DNA from: Geosporobacter subterraneus DSM 17957
GTDB taxonomy: Bacteria; Bacillota; Clostridia; Peptostreptococcales; Thermotaleaceae
NCBI RefSeq assembly: GCF_900142145.1
Contig: NZ_FQZV01000004.1
Location: 19,553-83,552 of the forward strand
DNA: 64,000 nucleotides
Direction: 5' to 3'
The number at the start of each line of letters is the position of its first letter. Positions within the stretch are counted from its first letter, which is position 1. Position numbers and translations under genes: made by a program. Below, piece by piece: positions 32,391-39,909 of this stretch. The notes under the pieces were generated by a model. The model did not search any database and was not told where the DNA came from. It saw nothing but the letters and a program-made list of their open reading frames with translations.

Positions 32391-32449
32391 AGATTTTTCG
32401 CATAACGGGTAACGTGTATCGTGTAACGATTTTTCCAAGGAGGTGGATT

Positions 32450-32593
32450 ATGGAGGAAATCTACTCTCATGTGGCCAATCTGGGATTCCCCATTGCTGTC
32501 TCTGTATATCTTTTGGTACGTATTGAAGGAAAGCTGGAGAATCTCAGTTCAAGCATACATGAGTTGTCCAAAGTGATTGCAAGTCTGAAGTGA
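32450..32593 (+). CDS. yvrJ: YvrJ family small membrane protein (47 aa)
   Basis: A 47-aa ORF too short for common cut-offs: MEEIYSHVANLGFPIAVSVY begins it, with one membrane helix (about 11-24) and a helical tail (RIEGKLENLSSSIHELSKVI). The N-terminal NLGFPI and the following LLVRIE are the YvrJ hallmark. AAGGAGGTGGATT provides a strong ribosome site. It is the third partner of the sigma/DUF1659/DUF2922 set. Function unknown. Confidence 0.88.
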   Translation: MEEIYSHVANLGFPIAVSVYLLVRIEGKLENLSSSIHELSKVIASLK

Positions 32594-32596
32594 AAA

Positions 32597-32637
32597 AAAG
32601 GAACAATTTTGGAGGACTTCAAAATTGTTCCTTTTTT
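32597..32637 (+). terminator. Intrinsic terminator after yvrJ
   Basis: AAAGGAACAATTTTG pairs perfectly with CAAAATTGTTCCTTT and is followed by TTTC. Confidence 0.85.
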
Positions 32638-32640
32638 CAA

Positions 32641-32814
32641 TAGCTAGGAAATTGAGATCTTTAATTTTCTAGCTATGGGGGATTTTTAAAGGGGGTCTCC
32701 CCTTTATGTCTAATATTTGGAGGGTTACAGCGAAGCGTCCTAGGGAACTATCAGTTCCCTGGGAAGAACAAAAGCATTTCTTTTGGCTTTTAAAGTATAA
32801 AATGCTTTTGTTCC
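32641..32814 (+). other. Array of four hairpins between yvrJ and comK-like gene
   Basis: In 174 bp there are four consecutive inverted repeats: 32641-32675 (TAGCTAGGAAATT/AATTTTCTAGCTA), 32688-32705 (AAAGGGG/CCCCTTT), 32739-32763 (CCTAGGGAACT/AGTTCCCTGGG) and 32766-32813 (GAACAAAAGCATTT with its exact complement). None has a clear T-run. No ORF. It could be a structured RNA or a stack of small repeats. Confidence 0.6.
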
Positions 32815-32895
32815 GTAGACATAAAAAAGAGAAGAGAGTATAATAGAAATAACAAAAGAACATATGTTCGATTCAAAAAGGAACGAGGTGACAAC

Positions 32896-33534
32896 ATGGA
32901 AAATATAACAGAAATCTTTGAAGCAGGAATAAGCTGCTTAGTGCCTGTCTATCAACCCGGTGACGGCAATGCTACGAAATTGATTACAGATCAGGGTATA
33001 TGCTATTTTGATAAAAGAGCGATCAAAACTGTAGTAAGGCTTCTTTGTAAGCACTATACCATACATATGGAGTCCTGCAGAGAAAAATACGGAACAATTA
33101 TTCATCGCCAGCTGGGGGTGCCCCTGCCAATTCATTCCCAATTATTATTGATACCTGTTAAAATGAGAAAACCGATGTTTGGTAAAGATGGAGCCTATGG
33201 ATATGTAAATCTATATAGCATAAAAAACCTGGAGGAGAAGGATGGATATGGATGGATCAGCCTGCATTCAGGCATTAAAATACCCAGTCTTCACAAGATG
33301 CAGACCCTAAGGCAGCAGATCAATCAGGCCAAACTGGTGGCAGGCAATATTCCCACAGTACAGAGCGGAGAAGCTGTAAGGGAAACACTGGATATTTTCT
33401 ATGAAACCTGTGAGCACCCGGCGACTAAAGCGGATATTGCCATATTAAAGAGAGAAATATTGGAGCTCAAGCGGGTATTAAAGCGGGGAACCCTAGCGTA
33501 TAACAATGAAAGAATAAAAATGAACAATGAATAA
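32896..33534 (+). CDS. ComK-like competence regulator (tentative)
   Basis: A 212-aa soluble protein. The N-terminal 140 residues resemble the ComK family in the order of blocks. A G-D-G element precedes ICYFDKRAIKTVVRLLC, then SCREKYGTIIHRQLGV, PLPIHSQLLLIPVKMRKP and YGYVNLYSIKNL, where ComK has NRSC, YxGR and a WI-S loop. The last 60 residues form a helical extension with a basic coiled segment (ILKREILELKRVLKRG). ComK is a minor-groove DNA-binding activator of competence genes in Bacilli. A comFC gene lies 4 kb downstream. Recognition is by eye and weak enough that an unknown family remains possible. Confidence 0.5.
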   Translation: MENITEIFEAGISCLVPVYQPGDGNATKLITDQGICYFDKRAIKTVVRLLCKHYTIHMESCREKYGTIIHRQLGVPLPIHSQLLLIPVKMRKPMFGKDGAYGYVNLYSIKNLEEKDGYGWISLHSGIKIPSLHKMQTLRQQINQAKLVAGNIPTVQSGEAVRETLDIFYETCEHPATKADIAILKREILELKRVLKRGTLAYNNERIKMNNE

Positions 33535-33569
33535 TTAGTGAATTATAGCTACAGGGGACGATGACTCTG

Positions 33570-33711
33570 GAGGCCGCTGAAAAAGTCAAAAATACGGCAA
33601 AAAGTCGAGTTTGTCATCCTGAGCGCAGAGAAGGATCTGAGGGAATAAGTGCTTTTAAAGATTCTTGGTTTCACTCAGAATGACAGAATCTGGACTTTTT
33701 CAGTAGACTCC
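33570..33711 (+). mobile_element. MITE-2 copy (about 142 bp)
   Basis: Left end GAGGCCGCTGAAAAAGTC, right end GACTTTTTCAGTAGACTC. The direct repeat GACTCTG lies on both sides (33563-33569, 33712-33718). The core GTCATCCTGAGCGCAGAG...AGATTCTTGG...CAGAATGAC is present. Confidence 0.82.
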
Positions 33712-33952
33712 GACTCTGTCGTCCCGCAAATAGAAAAACGGGTAGATACCAGGCATATCCTACGCAAACCTTAAATAAGAAGTAGGGAACGATCAGTGAT
33801 CGTTCCAAAAAGAGAGCTATAACTAAGTAAAAAAGGAAAAGCTACAGCCATAGAAGCCTAACCGATAACTTTTGCCTCAACCTATGATATAATAAAATAA
33901 AATATGTATACAAATAAATTGCTACTATATACAGCTTTCCATGGAGGCATTT

Positions 33953-36178
33953 ATGACCATAGAAATTCAAGGGGTCTTAACAGATATCGTTTTTTATAAT
34001 GAAGCCAACGGATATATCGTTGGCGTTGTGGATACTGGTGAGGAAGATATTACGGTAGTAGGATATATGCCTATCGTAAATAAGGGAGAAACCTTTGCTT
34101 TTAACGGCAAATGGACTGTCCATCCCGTTTATGGGAAGCAGCTGGAGATTCTCAGCTATCGGCAAGTGGCACCCAATACCCTGGAAGGCATGGAAAATTA
34201 TCTGGCTTCCGGATTGATTAAGGGGATAGGCCCTAAGACTGCCAAAAAGATTGTGGACAAGTTTGGGAAGGATGCGCTGGATATTATCCAATACAGGCCA
34301 CACCTGCTGACACAGATCGAAGGGATCGGGGGCGCTAAAGCGAATTTGATCGCAGAAGCCTTTCAGGAGCAGCGGGAGCTGCAGGAGGTTATGCTTTTTT
34401 TACAACAATATGGCGTAACCCCAAGTTATGGGATAAAAATATATAAAAAATATGGACAGGATACCATCAGGCTCATTCAAGAAAACCCCTATCGACTGGC
34501 CGACGAAATTATTGGCATTGGCTTTAGAATAGCTGATACCATCGCCAAGAGAATGGGCATAGATCCCCGTTCTAGCTACCGGCTCATGTGTGGGTTAAAG
34601 TATATGCTGATGCAGGGAAATCTGGAGGGGCATACCTATACCCCGAGAGAAGAGCTTCTCAGAGACACTGCAAGGCTATTGGAGGTCGAGGTTTCTTTGT
34701 TGGAAGAACCCCTAATGAATCTTGCCCTCAATAATGAGGTACAGCTGGAAAATCTGGAGGGTGAAATTGTAGTATTTGGATTGTCCTACTTTTTTGCAGA
34801 AACCTATGTATGCAAAAAATTAATCGAACTGGCAAAGACAGAAATTCCGCCTATGGGGGAAAATCTCGGTGAACTCATCAAAAAAATAGAAGAAAATGAA
34901 GGACTGGAGTTAGCAGACAATCAAAAGCACGCTATTAAAGAGGCTTTACAAAACGGGGTAACGGTAATCACCGGGGGCCCCGGAACCGGGAAGACAACTA
35001 CCATCAACAGCATCATACGGATATTTGAGATGAATAATCTCAGTATTCTGCTGGGTGCACCTACCGGCCGTGCAGCCAAAAGAATGAGCGAGGCTACAGG
35101 AAGAGAAGCCAAAACCATTCACCGCTTGTTGGAATATGCTTACGCAGAGGATGATCTGGGGATGGCCTTCGGAAGAAATGAAGAAGAACCTCTTGCCGCT
35201 GATGTGGTGATCATTGATGAAATGTCCATGGTAGACATTCTGCTGATGAAGGCATTGCTGCGAGCCATTCTTCCCGGCACCCGCCTGATCCTGGTAGGAG
35301 ATGTGGATCAGCTGCCCTCCGTAGGACCCGGAAACGTACTGCGGGATATTATTGAGAGCAATATATTTAGAGTAGTCAAGCTGGATAAAATCTTTCGCCA
35401 GGCCCAGGAAAGCATGATCATCGTCAATGCTCACCGGATCAATAAAGGCCAGTATCCCTATACCAATCAAAAAGAGAAGGATTTTTACTTCATATCGAAG
35501 AAAACTCAGGAAAACATTGCAGAGACCATCAAGGCATTGTGCAAGGAGCGTCTGCCAAAATATAACGGCTTTGATCCTATTAAAGATATCCAGGTCCTTA
35601 CCCCTATGAAAAAAGGGGTAGTTGGAATGCTGCAGCTCAATAATCAGCTGCAGTCCATCTTAAATCCCAAGGCTCCTCATAAAGAGGAGAAGGAAATGAA
35701 AGAAAAAATCTTTCGAGTAGGGGACAAGGTGATGCAGATTAAGAACAACTATAACCTAAAATGGAAAAAAACTGAGGATGATGGGGATGGCGAAGGGATT
35801 TTTAATGGGGATATGGGATATATCCAGGAGATTGATACGGAAAACAGAGAATTGTGGGTGCTTTTTGATGATGAGAAGCTGGTGAAATATGACTTTAGTC
35901 AATTGGACGAGTTGGAGCTGGCCTACTGCATCACTATCCATAAAAGTCAGGGCAGTGAATTCCCCGTGGTAGTTATGCCCGTCAGCTGGGGACCTCCTAT
36001 GCTGCAGACGAGAAACCTCCTTTATACTGCTGTGACCCGGGCGAAAAAGCTGGTGGTGATGGTGGGGCAGGAAGGCAGTCTGAAAAATATGGTAGACAAT
36101 CATCGGATCACCAAGCGTAATACAGGTCTTGGGGTTCGACTAAGGAGATTTTTAGAGGACAGATTGATTGAGTTTTAG
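33953..36178 (+). CDS. recD2: RecD2-type SF1B DNA helicase
   Basis: A 741-aa helicase, 5'-3' polarity in the family, involved in replication-fork and repair work without RecBC. Order: an N-terminal OB-like region (IEIQGVLTDIVFYNEANGY), tandem helix-hairpin-helix segments (IKGIGPKTAKKIVDKFG; IEGIGGAKANLIAEAF), motif I GGPGTGKTTT (about residue 345), motif II VVIIDEMSMVD, GDVDQLPSVGPG, and the C-terminal UvrD_C2 motif YCITIHKSQGSEF with LLYTAVTRAKK. The ribosome site ATGGAGGC favours ATG 33953 over ATG 33941. It precedes a GGDEF gene and comFC, as in several Clostridia as far as I recall. Confidence 0.93.
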   Translation: MTIEIQGVLTDIVFYNEANGYIVGVVDTGEEDITVVGYMPIVNKGETFAFNGKWTVHPVYGKQLEILSYRQVAPNTLEGMENYLASGLIKGIGPKTAKKIVDKFGKDALDIIQYRPHLLTQIEGIGGAKANLIAEAFQEQRELQEVMLFLQQYGVTPSYGIKIYKKYGQDTIRLIQENPYRLADEIIGIGFRIADTIAKRMGIDPRSSYRLMCGLKYMLMQGNLEGHTYTPREELLRDTARLLEVEVSLLEEPLMNLALNNEVQLENLEGEIVVFGLSYFFAETYVCKKLIELAKTEIPPMGENLGELIKKIEENEGLELADNQKHAIKEALQNGVTVITGGPGTGKTTTINSIIRIFEMNNLSILLGAPTGRAAKRMSEATGREAKTIHRLLEYAYAEDDLGMAFGRNEEEPLAADVVIIDEMSMVDILLMKALLRAILPGTRLILVGDVDQLPSVGPGNVLRDIIESNIFRVVKLDKIFRQAQESMIIVNAHRINKGQYPYTNQKEKDFYFISKKTQENIAETIKALCKERLPKYNGFDPIKDIQVLTPMKKGVVGMLQLNNQLQSILNPKAPHKEEKEMKEKIFRVGDKVMQIKNNYNLKWKKTEDDGDGEGIFNGDMGYIQEIDTENRELWVLFDDEKLVKYDFSQLDELELAYCITIHKSQGSEFPVVVMPVSWGPPMLQTRNLLYTAVTRAKKLVVMVGQEGSLKNMVDNHRITKRNTGLGVRLRRFLEDRLIEF

Positions 36179-36212
36179 ATTTGTAGAATAGTTTACCCTG
36201 GAGGCATAGGCT

Positions 36213-37307
36213 ATGTCAAAGAAAAACAGAAAAAGCAAACTGCATATGGCAGCAGGCGGACTGACAGCACTTACCTCAGCATTTTTAAGCCTTACCTCAT
36301 TTCATCGGTGGGATCATGGGGGAGTGCTGTGGGTTCTTATGGTGGCTGCAGCCTATAATGCATTGTTCCTCTGCTTTCAATTAACCAATATATCAAACCG
36401 CAAAAAGAATCAGATGATTTTCTCAGGAAACTTTTTGCTGTTTAATCTATTCCTTATCTATACCGATGGCTTCTCCAACAATGCTTATTTGCCTGTTTTT
36501 GTTTTTACCGTTACTATGGTTGCGGCCTATTATGGCGCAGGGTGGGGATTGTTGGCCATGTTTCTTTGCAGCTTTCTATCACTGCAAAAAGTACTAAACA
36601 GTGAAATAGCATGGAGTTTTCTAAAGCTTCATATCGGAATCTATGGAGGGGCTTTTTTTATCGGGAATATTATAACCTACTGTTGGACCATCAAGAAAAG
36701 GAAAAAACAGCAAAAATTTAATGCTTCAGGAACAGAGACCACACTAAGGCAATATGAGAGTATCAGTAAAAGCATGAAGGCTGTTATTGAAAGCATGCCG
36801 CCAATTAAGAATGAAATTCCTGATGGATTGACAGGTTTGCTTTCCTATAGTGCTTTTTATAAGAGAACAGGTGAATTGGCACAAAAGTGCCTGCAGAATA
36901 ATGAGAGCTTTTTTCTGCTGATGATAGATATTGATCATTTTAGATGGTTTAATCAGAAGTACGGATATCCTATGGGGGATAGAATTTTAGCGGAAATCGG
37001 CCGCACCATCAAGATGGCTGTTGGGGATCAAGGATTTGCAGGGCGACATGGGGGAGAAGAGTTTATCGTCATACTGAAGGATGTAGATTATGAGAAAGCA
37101 GGAACCTTGGCAGATCAGCTGCGTGTGAAAATCAAAGGAGTGGCTGAGGTGATGGAAGAACTGGACAATCAGGATGTAAAATTATCTGTAAGCATTGGTA
37201 TGGCCTGCTTTCCCGATGTGAGCAATGATATCCACAGTCTTGTAAGCATTGCAGAACTCAGAATGAACAAGGGAAAAGAGCTGGGGGGTGACCGGGTAAC
37301 GGCTTAA
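36213..37307 (+). CDS. Membrane-bound diguanylate cyclase (GGDEF)
   Basis: A 364-aa protein with four to five N-terminal membrane helices (about 10-155), a short basic linker and a C-terminal GGDEF domain (about 205-360). The active site is GGEEF at residues 280-284 within GRHGGEEFIVILKD. The substrate-side DIDHFRWFNQKYGYPMGDRIL block and an SIGMACFPD end are intact, so it should make c-di-GMP from GTP. There is no obvious RxxD inhibitory site before GGEEF. It starts 35 bp after recD2 with CTGGAGGCATAGGCT and is probably co-transcribed. Three c-di-GMP riboswitches and a PilZ gene lie in the same window. Confidence 0.9.
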   Translation: MSKKNRKSKLHMAAGGLTALTSAFLSLTSFHRWDHGGVLWVLMVAAAYNALFLCFQLTNISNRKKNQMIFSGNFLLFNLFLIYTDGFSNNAYLPVFVFTVTMVAAYYGAGWGLLAMFLCSFLSLQKVLNSEIAWSFLKLHIGIYGGAFFIGNIITYCWTIKKRKKQQKFNASGTETTLRQYESISKSMKAVIESMPPIKNEIPDGLTGLLSYSAFYKRTGELAQKCLQNNESFFLLMIDIDHFRWFNQKYGYPMGDRILAEIGRTIKMAVGDQGFAGRHGGEEFIVILKDVDYEKAGTLADQLRVKIKGVAEVMEELDNQDVKLSVSIGMACFPDVSNDIHSLVSIAELRMNKGKELGGDRVTA

Positions 37308-37452
37308 AATTAAGAAGATCATTTTTGATTCAACCGGGTAGGGGACGACCTGTGTGTCGTCCCAAGGGTTTACGTTTAAGTTTTGCCGGGAGCGACGCCC
37401 TCGTGGTTTCGAATACTATCTTAATTAGGATGATGGAAGCGGAGGAGATCAT

Positions 37453-38196
37453 ATGAAGAGCTACAAAGTCTTATGGGAGCTAATAGATGGACTGCTGGAT
37501 TTTATCTATCCCCGTAATATCGAGTGCATCCTCTGCGGAACGGCGGTCGAAAAGACAGAGAAATATTCTCTCTGTACTGCATGTAAGTGCCAGATTCATT
37601 TTGTAAATAAAGAATGTAAAAAATGCGGAAAACCGCTGGAGGAGATGTATCTTCCGGATACCTGCCATGACTGCATGCTGACCAACCACTTTTTTACAGC
37701 CGGATATGCCTGTGTTGCTTACGATGAAGAAATCAAAAAGCTTATATATCGATTGAAATATGGCGGGCAGCGGTATTTGGCCTATCACATGGCAGAGATG
37801 ATGGCTGCAAAGATCCGGCAGAAAAAACTGGAACAGATAGATTGGATTATCCCTGTACCACTCCATATCAATAAAAAACGTCAGCGGGGATTCAATCAAT
37901 CGGAAATCATAGGACAATACATCAGCCGACAAATGGGGTGGCCCCTAGACCGAGAAAACCTGATCAGAATTAAAGATACGGCTACACAGAACAAGCTGTC
38001 CAAAGAAGAACGGAAAATCAATATGAAAAACGCTTTCCAAATTTTAGATCCTTCAAAAATTAAGGCTAAGAAAATCCTGTTAATTGACGATATATATACT
38101 ACAGGAAGTACATTAGACAGCTGCAGTAAGGAATTGCTCCGGGCAGGAGCAAAGGATATTTATGTGATCACCTTTGCAGCGGGAAAGAACCTATAG
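37453..38196 (+). CDS. comFC: ComFC family phosphoribosyltransferase-like competence protein
   Basis: A 247-aa protein with an N-terminal zinc-binding part (CILCG, CTAC, CKKCGKPL, CHDC; eight Cys in total) and a C-terminal PRTase fold. The fold carries the PRPP loop ILLIDDIYTTGSTLDSC (about 212-228) and PVPLHINKKRQRGFNQSE, the signature RGFNQ. ComFC helps handle incoming single-stranded DNA in transformation and may also act in non-competent strains. It lies before the flagellar genes yvyF-flgM, the same order as in B. subtilis (comFC-yvyF-flgM-flgN). Confidence 0.92.
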   Translation: MKSYKVLWELIDGLLDFIYPRNIECILCGTAVEKTEKYSLCTACKCQIHFVNKECKKCGKPLEEMYLPDTCHDCMLTNHFFTAGYACVAYDEEIKKLIYRLKYGGQRYLAYHMAEMMAAKIRQKKLEQIDWIIPVPLHINKKRQRGFNQSEIIGQYISRQMGWPLDRENLIRIKDTATQNKLSKEERKINMKNAFQILDPSKIKAKKILLIDDIYTTGSTLDSCSKELLRAGAKDIYVITFAAGKNL

Positions 38197-38379
38197 GTAA
38201 TGTTAAAACGATGAACAAACAAGTTGTTGTGTAGAGGAAGGTTTTGTGTCTGACAGAAAAGCAGGCATTTAATGACCTGCGATAAAGGGTAGGGATCGAC
38301 GCCCTCGCCGTTCCGATATAGTTGTGTAATATTTTTAAATATATATAATGTACAATATATACATAAAGGAGGGCATATC

Positions 38380-38790
38380 ATGGCAGATATTAGAAACTGC
38401 ATTAAATGCGGGCGGATTTTTCAATATGACGGCTTTAATAAAAAATGCGATCGATGCAGGAAAGATGAAGAGGAAGATTTTAAAAAAGTAAAGGAATACC
38501 TTTATGATAATCCCGGAGCTACTATCACAGAGGTTTCTGAGGAAACCGGTGTGGAAGAAGATCTTATTTTGAAATATCTAAGACAGGGAAGGCTTGAAAT
38601 TACCTCAGAAGGAGGCTCTTTGGTACTGGACTGTGAAAGATGCGGCAGAGCAATCCGAACAGGAAAATTTTGTGATCAATGTGCTGAGGAAATGGCTAGA
38701 GAGTTAAAAGGGGCATTTAAGCCAAAAGAAAAGGAAAAACAAACTGTCGTAAACAAGATGTTTATATCCGATATGAGAAAGAGAAGATAA
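38380..38790 (+). CDS. yvyF: YvyF-like flagellar operon protein (TIGR03826)
   Basis: A 136-aa protein with two zinc-ribbon-like Cys pairs at each end (CIKCG and CDRC at residues about 7-27; CERCGRAIRTGKFCDQC near 86-102) around a helix-turn-helix-like middle (ATITEVSEETGVEEDLILKYLRQGRLEI). This matches YvyF of the comF-flgM region. Its role is unclear; it affects flagellar gene expression in B. subtilis. Start ATG 38380 follows AAAGGAGGGCATATC. Confidence 0.88.
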   Translation: MADIRNCIKCGRIFQYDGFNKKCDRCRKDEEEDFKKVKEYLYDNPGATITEVSEETGVEEDLILKYLRQGRLEITSEGGSLVLDCERCGRAIRTGKFCDQCAEEMARELKGAFKPKEKEKQTVVNKMFISDMRKRR

Positions 38791-38804
38791 TATTATAAAA
38801 AGTG

Positions 38805-38832
38805 TAAAGGAATCCTCTATCGTTGCCGATAC
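38805..38832 (+). promoter_or_regulatory. Sigma-D (FliA) promoter of flgM
   Basis: TAAA (38805-38808), 16-bp spacer, GCCGATAC (38825-38832), 36 bp before the flgM start. It fits the TAAA-N15/16-GCCGATAT rule, so the anti-sigma factor is made by its own target sigma. Confidence 0.85.
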
Positions 38833-38868
38833 TATGGATAGAATAGTGGTAATGATGGGGGTGTTTTT

Positions 38869-39144
38869 ATGAAAATCACAAATAATCCAAATATACAAAA
38901 GGTGTTAAATGTATACCGAAAGAACACAGAGGGTGTCAGCAAAAGCGGAAGAACAGTACGAGAAAAGGATAAGGTAGAGATTTCCGAGCAGGCTAGAGCC
39001 TTTCAGGTGGCATACAATGCCTATAAAAAGCTGCCGGAGATAAGAGCTGATAAAGTAGAGGATATCACGAGAAAAATACAATCGGGCAATTATAATCCTT
39101 CAGCAGAGGAAATCGTCGAGAGTATGTTTGATAAGAAAATATAA
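38869..39144 (+). CDS. flgM: Anti-sigma-D factor FlgM
   Basis: A 91-aa protein that holds sigma-D inactive until the hook is finished and FlgM is exported. The disordered N-half (MKITNNPNIQKVLNVYRKN...) is followed by the conserved helical part DKVEISEQARAFQVAYNAYKKLPEIR and by VEDITRKIQSGNYNPSAEEIVESMF. A clear sigma-D promoter precedes it. It is followed by flgN and flgK in the usual order. Confidence 0.93.
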   Translation: MKITNNPNIQKVLNVYRKNTEGVSKSGRTVREKDKVEISEQARAFQVAYNAYKKLPEIRADKVEDITRKIQSGNYNPSAEEIVESMFDKKI

Positions 39145-39181
39145 CTAAAGGGTTAGAGATTTCCTGAAAAGGAGGAACAGT

Positions 39182-39679
39182 ATGTCCAAGTCTGTGGAGC
39201 AGTTGATCACTGCTTTAAAAAAGGAATATGACATTTATCGAGACTATGTAGATATAGCAAAGAAAAAGAAAGACATTATCATAAAGGGAAACATTAAAGA
39301 GCTAGATCATATTACAGGCCTGGAGCAGGATATGATTTTGAATATGGGCAAGATCGATAAGATACGGGCAGCCATCATAGGAAATTTGTTGAATGAGCTG
39401 AAGGTAAAGGAGATCGCCAATATTAGTGAGCTGGCGCCTTACTTAGAGGAAGAGGATCGGGTAAAGGTGCTCAACCTTAAGGATAAATTGGAGAAGGTAC
39501 TCCAAGAAATTCAGGAGCTGAACGATCTGAACGGCAGACTGATTCAGCAGTCATTAGAATACATTAATTTCAATTTAAATCTTATGACCAGTGCCAGTAC
39601 CCAGGGTACCACCTATGGAAACCGGGCTGATGAAAAAAACGTAAAGACCAAACCAAATCTATTTGATGTAAAGATATAA
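39182..39679 (+). CDS. flgN: Flagellar export chaperone FlgN
   Basis: A 165-aa helical protein matching FlgN (SVEQLITALKKEYDIYRDYVDIAKKKKDIIIKGNIKELDHITGLEQ in outline, then LNDLNGRLIQQSLEYINFNLNLMTSA). It keeps the hook-filament junction proteins FlgK and FlgL soluble before export. It lies 37 bp after flgM with AAAAGGAGGAACAGT. flgK follows after a 230-bp gap holding a half MITE core (GTCATCCTGAGTGCAGCG at 39727) and a REP palindrome. Confidence 0.9.
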   Translation: MSKSVEQLITALKKEYDIYRDYVDIAKKKKDIIIKGNIKELDHITGLEQDMILNMGKIDKIRAAIIGNLLNELKVKEIANISELAPYLEEEDRVKVLNLKDKLEKVLQEIQELNDLNGRLIQQSLEYINFNLNLMTSASTQGTTYGNRADEKNVKTKPNLFDVKI

Positions 39680-39909
39680 GTTCTGTTAGATACTGTATGT
39701 TATTATCAATAAGTAATTCTTTTAGATGTCATCCTGAGTGCAGCGAAGGATCTTAAGCAGAAGAAACAGGATATAGAAGTTCTAAAATACACGCATAGAT
39801 ATGGATGTAGAAGTTTATTCAGCGGAACGGCCCTGTGCCGTTCCACTGAATAATAGATTTCTCACTCACACATCTAAAACAGAAGCAAAATATAAGGTGG
39901 GATAAGCAG

